Shown here piece after piece: positions 55,140 to 62,289 of a stretch of 64,000 nucleotides of DNA (position 1 is the stretch's first letter; each line of letters starts with the position of its first letter). A program made the position numbers and the translations under genes. This DNA comes from Vibrio harveyi NBRC 15634 = ATCC 14126 = KCTC 12724 (GTDB lineage: Bacteria; Pseudomonadota; Gammaproteobacteria; Enterobacterales; Vibrionaceae). The stretch is taken from the NCBI RefSeq assembly GCF_001591145.1, contig NZ_BCUF01000028.1, positions 1 to 64,000 of the forward strand, given 5' to 3'. The notes under the pieces were generated by a model. The model worked only from the letters and a program-made list of their open reading frames with translations, did not search any database and was not told the origin of the DNA.

Positions 55140-57485
55140 TTATTTCACCAATAAATGTTGACGGTCGAGAACGTTGGTAATGTGACGGAACCAGTGATCC
55201 GACACGCGAGCTTTGTCTTCGCTCCACTCAATAAAGCCGCGGCTTTGGAAGTAGCGCAGAGTACCAATCACTTCCGCAATACTCAGCTGAGTACACTCAG
55301 ACAGCTCTTCCGGCGATGCCACTTCAAGCTGAACAATTGAGCGCAGCACTGCCAGCATTGGCTTCGGCATTTTCTCGAGCTCTTGAGACTCTGGTGCGTG
55401 GAACAATCGAACCACCACTTGTTGCGTCTCTTTATCCTGACGCAGAGACAAACGGAAAAAGCGCAAGCCAACTGTCGGGTTACCATCTGAGTAATGCCAC
55501 AGAATACGGTAGAAACCTTGTTTAGCACGTTCTTCTTCCGTGATGTCTTCTTGGTCCCATTGCTTAGGGACGACAAGACCATCAAACGTTACTGGGTTCT
55601 CAATCTCTTGGTTAATACGCGTATCAAACAGCGCAGACAGTTGTTTTTCACTCCAGCGCGGCATAAACGCCACCCAGTCAAACAACAAACGTTCGCCCCG
55701 AGCGCGGTCGACAAAACGCCAGCTTGCTTTCTCAATCGCCATCACAACGCGGTGGTTCTTCTTAGAGCGGCGAAGTAGGTTAGTCAGTTTAATCAAACCA
55801 CTTAAACCGCCTACCATTGGCTTAACCAAGCGCTGGGCGTTATCAACTGCGATAAGGTAAGGCGTGTCACTTTTACGTAAATGCGCAAGAACCTGAATCT
55901 CAGACGCGTCTTCTTCCAACCCAAGTTGTAGAGCCAGTTCTTTTAGTAGTTCACTGTAGCCTGCATATGGGCAGTTTAGATAAAGCGGTTTGGCGTTCTT
56001 CACTTTGTTCAGGATCGTACGAAGGAAGGTCGTTGTACCAACGCCACGTTCACCAGAAATTACACATACCGCAGGACTATCTGTCAGCAGGTATTTAGAC
56101 AGTTGCTTGACTTCGTCTGAGGCATACTCGACCAACTCGCTGTCTTCGCTACCAGGAAGAATATACTCGAATGTTTGCTCGCCTTTGATTCTTACTAGGT
56201 TGGTATCACCGCCTTTGTTACCTGTTTGTTTGGCAACTTCGATGCGGAACAAGTATGCCAACGCTTGGCTAAACATGGTGTAGTTAGACAGCATTGCGAC
56301 AATACGGTGTTTGAAGCTGTGCAGCGTAATCCACACGGCACATATAGCCGTACCAATGATGCTTAGAAACAAGGTGTCTTTACGACGAATAGACCAGTTT
56401 ACCCACACAGGACGATCAGAGAGCTTCTCCGCGACTTCAAATACCTTTTTACGCCATAGGCGCAATACCGACAGCGTCACCAATACAAACCAGAAGAACA
56501 GCGCGCTGTAGATCCACGAGTAGATGGTGCCTTTACCCAGCGTACGAATCGAGATTTGAAGAATTACGCCAGCAACAATAGCGCTCCAAACGTAACGACG
56601 AATGGTCGAAAGGCGCAGGGCAATCACTTCTTGGCTAGTACTGCGACTGTTGCGATAAGCAAACTCGAGAATAAAGCTAATCGCGATAGAACCACCTAGA
56701 ACCCACCAAGTGAAGATTTCTAGAATGATCAAATGCTGCAAGCTTGGGATTTCTGATAGCACACGAAGAGAAAGCGTAATCGCAATCAACCAAGCAATTG
56801 CTCTGTGCGCACGACTGATATACCAAATCAAACGAACCCAGATTGGCGGCTTTGTGATGTTATCTAGCTGCGTTTCGCGGAATAGAGTAATGATGCGCTT
56901 GCTGTTAGTTAACCACCAGACCAGACCGAAATAGATAAACAACACTTTGATGCCAGCCCAAACAACCGGAATCGGTGAAATCAGGATTTCTTTAATCAGA
57001 GATTTGAAAGAACGAATCTGGAAGAACACCAAGTACTCGACGTTAAGCTGAGTTTGACGCCACTCTTGCTTAAACTGCGTGACACCATAAGGACCGAAAC
57101 CGGTCAGTTTATCGTGCGTGATGGGGTCAGTAAGCTCTAATAAACGCTCTTTACTTTGTCCTAGGCTGTTAACCGTAAGGTAACTGGATTGTGTCTCAAA
57201 CCACTCTTTGTCTTCACCAGAATCACGGTATGTCTTTAGGTGTTGATCAAAGATAAGGGTCTGTTTACGCTGCTCATTCATTACTGCATTGAGCAGTTGG
57301 TTGACCTTACGTTTGTCTTGGTCAGACATAAACAAAGGCTCTGGCAGCTTATTGATCTCCTGAGTGATCTCTTGCGCTACAGGCAAGACTTGAGGCTCAG
57401 GTTGGAATTCGTACTCCCACTCAGCGTGAGCGGGTAAAGAAAGCACGAGACCGACTAGCATTAAAATGCGCGCCATGAAATGCAT
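55140..57485 (-). CDS. Large membrane protein with AAA/P-loop ATPase domain
   Basis: A 781-aa protein: signal peptide (MARILMLVGLVLSLPAHA), a periplasmic N-terminal part, six to eight membrane helices (about residues 170-400) and a C-terminal P-loop domain. Its Walker A region reads ISGERGVGTTTFLRTIL, with Thr in place of the invariant Lys, and a Walker B-like LIAVDNAQRLV follows; a winged-helix-like tail (VEVIGTLRYFQSRGFIEWS region) ends it. It is co-transcribed with mscS (2-bp gap), so it may regulate or scaffold the channel. I do not know a named homologue. Confidence 0.7.
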   Translation of the reverse strand: MHFMARILMLVGLVLSLPAHAEWEYEFQPEPQVLPVAQEITQEINKLPEPLFMSDQDKRKVNQLLNAVMNEQRKQTLIFDQHLKTYRDSGEDKEWFETQSSYLTVNSLGQSKERLLELTDPITHDKLTGFGPYGVTQFKQEWRQTQLNVEYLVFFQIRSFKSLIKEILISPIPVVWAGIKVLFIYFGLVWWLTNSKRIITLFRETQLDNITKPPIWVRLIWYISRAHRAIAWLIAITLSLRVLSEIPSLQHLIILEIFTWWVLGGSIAISFILEFAYRNSRSTSQEVIALRLSTIRRYVWSAIVAGVILQISIRTLGKGTIYSWIYSALFFWFVLVTLSVLRLWRKKVFEVAEKLSDRPVWVNWSIRRKDTLFLSIIGTAICAVWITLHSFKHRIVAMLSNYTMFSQALAYLFRIEVAKQTGNKGGDTNLVRIKGEQTFEYILPGSEDSELVEYASDEVKQLSKYLLTDSPAVCVISGERGVGTTTFLRTILNKVKNAKPLYLNCPYAGYSELLKELALQLGLEEDASEIQVLAHLRKSDTPYLIAVDNAQRLVKPMVGGLSGLIKLTNLLRRSKKNHRVVMAIEKASWRFVDRARGERLLFDWVAFMPRWSEKQLSALFDTRINQEIENPVTFDGLVVPKQWDQEDITEEERAKQGFYRILWHYSDGNPTVGLRFFRLSLRQDKETQQVVVRLFHAPESQELEKMPKPMLAVLRSIVQLEVASPEELSECTQLSIAEVIGTLRYFQSRGFIEWSEDKARVSDHWFRHITNVLDRQHLLVK

Positions 57486-57884
57486 AAAATTCTCTTAAAA
57501 CTTAGAAGGTTAGAGTTAGTGTAGTTGCTTTATCGCGATATGCGAGTTTTACCCAATGACCGTACGTTTAGTTTCGATTCTTTAATAGAGACTGACGCTT
57601 AATAAAGGAATAACGTACGGAATTGATAAAAGGGACGCACTATAAACCTAATTTCATGGGGTATGTCAATGGTTAGTCATGACGGATTTATGTCTCAGTT
57701 TTGAGTCGGTTAGAGTGAGAACACTTAAATTTAGCAAGGTTTATGTTAGCCAAATCTCAAAAATCAGTTCGCTAAACAGTGCTTTTTCTCATTAATTAAT
57801 AAAAACAAAACTTGAAGTGTGTAGCCTTAAGCAGTAACGTTGCGCGGTTTTTCCCAATAAACTTGAATTGCTAAGGTAAAGGTT
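57486..57884. other. Divergent intergenic region with a long inverted repeat
   Basis: A 399-bp gap between the divergent ATPase and ybiT genes. CCGTACGTT (57560-57568) and AACGTACGG (57612-57620) form a perfect 9-bp inverted repeat 43 bp apart. The rest is AT-rich promoter-like DNA. Confidence 0.5.
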
Positions 57885-59477
57885 TTGATTTCCACAGCGA
57901 ATATTACTCAACAATTTGGCGCTAAGCCGCTATTTGAAAACATCTCAGTTAAGTTCGGCGAAGGTAACCGCTACGGCTTAATTGGGGCTAACGGTTGTGG
58001 TAAATCAACCTTTATGAAAATCCTGAGCGGTGAGCTTGAACAAACAAGTGGTAACGTAAGCTACGATCCAAACGAGCGCGTTGCAAAACTGAACCAGGAC
58101 CAGTTCGCATACGAAGAATTCACTGTAATCGATACAGTAATCATGGGTCATAAAGAGCTATGGGAAGTGAAGCAAGAGCGTGACCGTATCTACTCACTTG
58201 CTGAAATGAGCGAAGAAGACGGCATGAAAGTGGCTGACCTAGAAGTTCAGTTCGCGGAAATGGACGGTTACATGGCAGAAGCAAAAGCGGGTGAGCTTCT
58301 TCTTGCTGTAGGTATTCCAATGGAGCAACACTTCGGTCTAATGAGTGAAGTTGCACCGGGTTGGAAACTTCGTGTGCTTCTAGCGCAGGTTTTATTCGCA
58401 GACCCAGACGTAATGCTTCTTGACGAACCAACCAACAACTTGGATATGGACACTATCCGTTGGTTGGAAGACACGCTAAACGCGCGTAACTGCACAATGA
58501 TCATCATTTCACACGACCGTCACTTCCTAAACTCAGTATGTACGCACATGGCTGACTTGGATTACGGTGAGCTGCGTGTTTACCCAGGCAACTACGATGA
58601 GTACATGACTGCGGCTTCTCAAGCTCGTGAACGTCTACTAAACGACAACGCGAAGAAGAAAGCACAAATCGCTGAGCTACAAACGTTCGTTGCACGTTTC
58701 TCTGCAAACGCATCAAAAGCAAAACAAGCAACATCTCGTGCTAAGCAAATCGACAAGATCAAACTGGACGAAGTAAAAGCGTCTAGCCGTCAAAACCCAT
58801 TCATCCGTTTTGAGCAGTCTAAAGAGCTTTTCCGTAATGCTCTGATTGTTGAAAACTTAAGCCAAGGTTTTGAAGACGACCTGTTTGCTAACTTCAATGC
58901 GATTTTTGAAGTCGGTGAGCGCGTTGCAATCATCGGTGAGAACGGTGTGGGTAAAACAACCTTGCTAAACACGCTTGCTGGTGTACTAGAACCACGTACA
59001 GGTGAGTTCAAATGGTCCGAAAACGCGAACATCGGTTACTACGCGCAAGACCACGCACACGACTTCGAAGAAGACCTAAACCTAACGGATTGGATGGGTC
59101 AATGGCGTCAAGAAGGCGATGACGAGCAAGTGGTTCGCAGCTTCCTAGGTCGTATGCTGTTTGGTCAAGATGACATCAAGAAGTCAGTAAAAGTACTGTC
59201 TGGTGGTGAACAAGGTCGTATGCTGCTTGGTAAGCTAATGATGCACAAACCAAACATGCTGCTAATGGACGAACCAACCAACCACATGGATATGGAATCG
59301 ATCGAATCATTGAACACGGCACTAGAGCAGTACAAAGGCACATTGTTCTTCGTATCGCACGACCGTGTATTCGTAGACTCGCTAGCAACACGCATCATCG
59401 AAATCCGCGATGGTAAAATCACAGACTTTAAAGGTACTTACTCTGAGTTCCTAAAATCTCGTGGTATCGAAGGCTAA
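57885..59477 (+). CDS. ybiT: ABC-F translation-associated ATPase YbiT
   Basis: A 530-aa soluble ABC-F protein with two ABC domains: GLIGANGCGKSTFMKIL / SEVAPGWKLRVLLAQ / LLLDEPTNNLDMDTIRWLE and IIGENGVGKTTLLNTL / LSGGEQGRMLLGKL / LLMDEPTNHMDMESIE, with the interdomain linker KQATSRAKQIDKIKL. Length and sequence match E. coli YbiT (530 aa), a ribosome-binding ABC-F factor. It starts at TTG 57885 with AAGGTAAAGG upstream and has its own terminator. Confidence 0.95.
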   Translation: MISTANITQQFGAKPLFENISVKFGEGNRYGLIGANGCGKSTFMKILSGELEQTSGNVSYDPNERVAKLNQDQFAYEEFTVIDTVIMGHKELWEVKQERDRIYSLAEMSEEDGMKVADLEVQFAEMDGYMAEAKAGELLLAVGIPMEQHFGLMSEVAPGWKLRVLLAQVLFADPDVMLLDEPTNNLDMDTIRWLEDTLNARNCTMIIISHDRHFLNSVCTHMADLDYGELRVYPGNYDEYMTAASQARERLLNDNAKKKAQIAELQTFVARFSANASKAKQATSRAKQIDKIKLDEVKASSRQNPFIRFEQSKELFRNALIVENLSQGFEDDLFANFNAIFEVGERVAIIGENGVGKTTLLNTLAGVLEPRTGEFKWSENANIGYYAQDHAHDFEEDLNLTDWMGQWRQEGDDEQVVRSFLGRMLFGQDDIKKSVKVLSGGEQGRMLLGKLMMHKPNMLLMDEPTNHMDMESIESLNTALEQYKGTLFFVSHDRVFVDSLATRIIEIRDGKITDFKGTYSEFLKSRGIEG

Positions 59478-59495
59478 TCCTTCTTCCGAATAAAG

Positions 59496-59525
59496 AAAAA
59501 GACCTCATTGCGAGGTCTTTTTTTA
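59496..59525 (+). terminator. Terminator of ybiT
   Basis: AAAGACCTC (59498-59506) pairs with GAGGTCTTT (59512-59520), followed by further T residues. Confidence 0.88.
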
Positions 59526-59575
59526 TGTCTATTCTGTGTTAGTGCTAATGCTTTGCTAGCGCTATATTGTGGCGT

Positions 59576-59695
59576 TCAATCCTTAAATTGCCTCATTAGA
59601 TAAGCATAAATCCCAACGAGCCCGAAGGTAATGATCATCGAAACGATGATGCCGCTTGGGGTGAGTAGATAATTCCACAGCTGATCGTTGTTCAT
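59576..59695 (-). CDS. 39-aa single-helix membrane peptide
   Basis: ATG 59695 is preceded by AAAGGATG at good spacing. The 39-aa product starts MNNDQLWNYLLTPSG and has one hydrophobic helix (IIVSMIITFGLVGIYAYLM) and a charged tail. It resembles the very short DUF3149-type or CcoQ-like proteins. It lies 66 bp downstream of fdhD on the same strand and may belong to that transcript. The small size keeps confidence moderate. Confidence 0.6.
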   Translation of the reverse strand: MNNDQLWNYLLTPSGIIVSMIITFGLVGIYAYLMRQFKD

Positions 59696-59761
59696 AGTTC
59701 ACATCCTTTGTGAATCCACATGATGACTTAAGTCTAACTCATTTGGTGAATTAATGATGAG

Positions 59762-60592
59762 TTATTGATTTCCCTTCACGTCAAAATCAATCTTCTCTGC
59801 ACCAGTGAAGACTTGAAAACGTAAGCCTTTCGCACGAGCGATAGTAGTGATGCCAAACTTTTTCGCCAGATCCAAACCCATTTGAGTTACGCCCGAGCGA
59901 GAAAGTAAAACAGGGATACCCATCTGCGCTACTTTAATCACCATCTCTGATGTAAGGCGCCCCGTTGTGTAGAAAATTTTATCTTCACCCGTTTCTTGAT
60001 TAAGCCACATTTCACCCGCTAGCGTATCAACTGCGTTGTGACGACCAACATCTTCCACAAAAGACAGCACTTCGTTGCCTTTACACACGGCACAGCCATG
60101 CACAGCGCCCGCTTTTTTGTAGGTATCGTTGTAATGCGTTAATGCTTCAAGCGCCGCGTAGATTTCAGATTGCTTCAGCGGCACTTGTGGCACTTGGTAA
60201 TCTTCAAGCTGCTTCATCACGTTGCCATACATAGTGCCTTGACCACAACCAGACGTCACCGTCTTCTTCTTCAGCGCGCCTTCTAAGTGCTCAGTATTTT
60301 CTTTGGTGATAACCGCAGCTGAGTGCGTTTCCCAGTCAATAATGACCGATTCAATCGCTTCAGGATCAGACAAGAAGCTCTGGTTCTTCAAATAACCCAA
60401 CACAAGCGCTTCAGGACGAGAGCCAAGCGTCATTAGCGTAACGACTTCCTTCCAGTTCAACATCACCGTAAGAGGGCGCTCACAGGCGATTTGCTTAGTT
60501 AGCTTCTCACCGTATTCGTCAAACACTTCTACTTCGATGGTCTGTAGGGGATTTTCACTGGTTTTAATAATGTTTGGTTTTACCACAGTCAT
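59762..60592 (-). CDS. fdhD: FdhD, formate dehydrogenase accessory sulfurtransferase
   Basis: A 276-aa FdhD protein: GSRPEALVLGYL, the active-site loop TSGCGQGTMYG, HGCAVCKGNEVLSFVEDVGRHNAVDTLAGE, TTGRLTSEMVIKVAQMGIPVLLSRSG. FdhD passes sulfur from IscS to the Mo/W cofactor of formate dehydrogenase. The usual CxxC active-site pair is here CGQG, so only one Cys is present in the loop. It is divergent from the DUF3305 gene. Confidence 0.92.
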   Translation of the reverse strand: MTVVKPNIIKTSENPLQTIEVEVFDEYGEKLTKQIACERPLTVMLNWKEVVTLMTLGSRPEALVLGYLKNQSFLSDPEAIESVIIDWETHSAAVITKENTEHLEGALKKKTVTSGCGQGTMYGNVMKQLEDYQVPQVPLKQSEIYAALEALTHYNDTYKKAGAVHGCAVCKGNEVLSFVEDVGRHNAVDTLAGEMWLNQETGEDKIFYTTGRLTSEMVIKVAQMGIPVLLSRSGVTQMGLDLAKKFGITTIARAKGLRFQVFTGAEKIDFDVKGNQ

Positions 60593-60601
60593 GTCCTAAT
60601 G

Positions 60602-60629
60602 AATGAGAGAGCCGATACACGCTCTCATT
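60602..60629. promoter_or_regulatory. Inverted repeat in the fdhD leader
   Basis: AATGAGAG (60602-60609) and CTCTCATT (60622-60629), a perfect 8-bp inverted repeat 10 bp upstream of fdhD. It may form a hairpin in the leader or be an operator. Confidence 0.4.
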
Positions 60630-60660
60630 AATGGGTCTATTCGTCTTAACGCTACAACAA

Positions 60661-60676
60661 AGCAATTCTCATTCCA
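60661..60676 (-). promoter_or_regulatory. Possible sigma-54 promoter of fdhD
   Basis: Minus strand TGGAAT-GAGAA-TTGCT: GG-N10-GC spacing with a good -12 but an imperfect -24. It lies 68 bp upstream of fdhD. Confidence 0.4.
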
Positions 60677-60815
60677 AAATAGCTGTTATAAGGAAAATTG
60701 CGAGGCATTGCTTCGATTCTGGATTAATTCTGCGATATCGCAGCAATGACACGGGTGCTAATTTGAATTTCTACTAGTTTTGAACTTATGAGCTTAGCGA
60801 AGGTAAGGCTTAATC

Positions 60816-60831
60816 TGGCGCGTTTATTGCT
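60816..60831 (+). promoter_or_regulatory. Candidate sigma-54 promoter of the DUF3305-DUF3306 genes
   Basis: TGGCGC-GTTTA-TTGCT, one mismatch in the -24 element. It lies 82 bp upstream of the DUF3305 ATG. Confidence 0.55.
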
Positions 60832-60858
60832 TTGTACCGCTAAAATGGTTGAAAGCAA

Positions 60859-60873
60859 AGTACAAAATGTCCT
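60859..60873. promoter_or_regulatory. Candidate dyad E, between fdhD and the DUF3305 gene
   Basis: AGTACA-AAA-TGTCCT, a copy of GGKACA-N3-TGTCCC with changes at both ends. It lies downstream of the plus-strand -12 element and 182 bp from the fdhD -24, so its target is unclear. Confidence 0.45.
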
Positions 60874-60913
60874 TTTCTGTCTTAAAGCCAACATAGAACA
60901 AACTGGGTGAGTT

Positions 60914-61366
60914 ATGTCGGATAAGAAACAGTTCGAGAAAAATGAAGATTCATGGTCGATAGGCGTGGATCTTGTAGAGCATGAGATCAGTACTGGTATT
61001 TGGGTTACGACCCAATGGCAACTGACGGGATTTGAAATTAACCCAACCGAAGACACTCAACACGTGTGCTTGCTGCAATTGCACAAAGACGAGCGCACCG
61101 ATTACCGCTTTAACCTGAGCTCGCAACAACCAAAGCTTTTCTTGGTTATGGACAATGTCGATTCTGGTGATACACCGACGATTCAGTTGCTTACGGCGTC
61201 TCAAACTGTCGCTGCGCAATATATGGATGGCGATAACCTAGTATTATCTAATGATATGCCGTTAGCCATTCAAGCTTGGATGGAAGCCTTTATTGGGCGC
61301 CACGGTGAGTTGTTAGAAGTAAGACGTAAGAAACGCAAAGGAGCGGGCAGAGCAAATGGCAACTAG
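60914..61366 (+). CDS. DUF3305 family protein
   Basis: A 150-aa soluble protein matching DUF3305 (WSIGVDLVEHEISTGIWVTTQWQLTGFE), ending in a basic tail (RRKKRKGAGRANGN). DUF3305 and DUF3306 genes are recurrently adjacent to formate dehydrogenase genes. The biochemical role is unknown. It overlaps the next gene by 11 nt. Confidence 0.82.
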   Translation: MSDKKQFEKNEDSWSIGVDLVEHEISTGIWVTTQWQLTGFEINPTEDTQHVCLLQLHKDERTDYRFNLSSQQPKLFLVMDNVDSGDTPTIQLLTASQTVAAQYMDGDNLVLSNDMPLAIQAWMEAFIGRHGELLEVRRKKRKGAGRANGN

Positions 61367-61979
61367 TTTTTTTAGCCGTTGGTCGAAACGTAAATTAGAA
61401 GAAACCACAACCGAGCCTTCAGACGCTAAGGTCGTGGAGTCTGTTGAATCTACTGAACCAGAAACCGCACAAGCTCATGAAGAATTAAGCACTGAAGCGC
61501 AAGCATTGGCTACTGAGGCTTCTGCGACAGAGACTGAATCTCAACAGGCATCAAACGAAACTACTGATCCTGAAGAGATGTCCGTAGCGCAGCTATTGGT
61601 GTCTGAGGCTTCAGAGAGCGTTAAGAAAGCCGCACTGCGTAAGATGTTCTTGTCAGAAGAGTTTAACGTTCGCGATGGTTTGGATGATTACGATGATGAC
61701 TACAGTAACCTCAAGTCGCTTTCTGAAGGGGTGGCTGAAACACTTCGTGATTGGGTAAAAGAGAAAACGGAAGAAGAACCAGCAGAAGAAACGACACAAT
61801 CAACTGAATCTCATGAAGAAAGTGATATTGAATCGGCTGATGTAGAACTTGCTGAAGGTGCCGAAATTCCCGAAGAACAAAAAGAACTGGATATAAATAC
61901 AGTATCTAATGAAAGTGATATTCTAGAGACAAAACTAGCCCCTGAAGAGGTGGGACAAAATATACCACACAAAGAATAG
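61356..61979 (+). CDS. DUF3306 family protein
   Basis: A 207-aa very acidic protein: conserved N-terminus SFFSRWSKRKLE, a low-complexity Glu/Thr/Ser stretch (about residues 18-75), a core (MSVAQLLVSEASESVKKAALRKMFLSEEFNVRDGLDDYDDDY), and an acidic tail. It matches DUF3306. The last codons contain a copy of the candidate dyad (61952-61966). Confidence 0.82.
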   Translation: MATSFFSRWSKRKLEETTTEPSDAKVVESVESTEPETAQAHEELSTEAQALATEASATETESQQASNETTDPEEMSVAQLLVSEASESVKKAALRKMFLSEEFNVRDGLDDYDDDYSNLKSLSEGVAETLRDWVKEKTEEEPAEETTQSTESHEESDIESADVELAEGAEIPEEQKELDINTVSNESDILETKLAPEEVGQNIPHKE

Positions 61980-62027
61980 GTACATTTTGACTAAACGCTC
62001 AATGAACCGGCTGAGACAAAATGTCCC
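61952..62027. promoter_or_regulatory. Candidate enhancer dyads C, D and F upstream of the Fe-S operon
   Basis: D (61952-61966) is GGGACA-AAA-TATACC. F (61979-61993) is a half site, GGTACA-TTT-TGACTA. C (62013-62027) is GAGACA-AAA-TGTCCC. The gap from C to the -24 element is exactly 70 bp, the same as dyad A at tupA. Confidence 0.6.
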
Positions 62028-62041
62028 AGTCGGTTTTTTTA
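62005..62041 (+). terminator. Terminator of the DUF3305-DUF3306 unit, containing dyad C
   Basis: A 14-bp arm (62005-62018) pairs with 62022-62035 with one G-U and one mismatch, 3-nt loop, followed by seven T. The top of the hairpin is the GACA-AAA-TGTC core of dyad C. Confidence 0.85.
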
Positions 62042-62097
62042 TCCCTACAATTTCTAAGATAAATAGCTAACCTATTGAAAATTAGCTGATATTTAAT

Positions 62098-62113
62098 TGG
62101 CACGACATTTGCT
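62098..62113 (+). promoter_or_regulatory. Sigma-54 promoter of the Fe-S/formate dehydrogenase operon
   Basis: TGGCAC-GACAT-TTGCT, a perfect -24/-12 match. Transcription would begin near 62124, leaving a leader of about 165 nt. Confidence 0.9.
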
Positions 62114-62123
62114 ATTTGTTGCT

Positions 62124-62289
62124 CATTACCATTCTTGTTGAAGTTAGACCATTTGCCCAATAGGCAGTGATAACCCGCGTGGGACTACCTAAAAGGGGTA
62201 GTTACTGACGAGTTAATCAGCAGAATCGCCTGCGCTAACTACAATGAAAGATGGAAGAAACTATCCATGCGTATAAATGGAACTGAGCA
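62124..62289 (+). promoter_or_regulatory. Leader of the Fe-S operon with tandem hairpins
   Basis: The leader holds TGCC/GGCA near 62153-62165, CCC-GCGT-GGG (62174-62183) and ACTACC/GGTAGT (62184-62189 with 62197-62202). It may be a cofactor-sensing leader, but no known riboswitch consensus is evident to me. Confidence 0.3.

Noticed and set aside
60724..61056. 110-aa minus-strand frame across the fdhD-DUF3305 gap
   Set aside because: It is antisense to the DUF3305 gene start and has no ribosome-binding site or recognisable domain.
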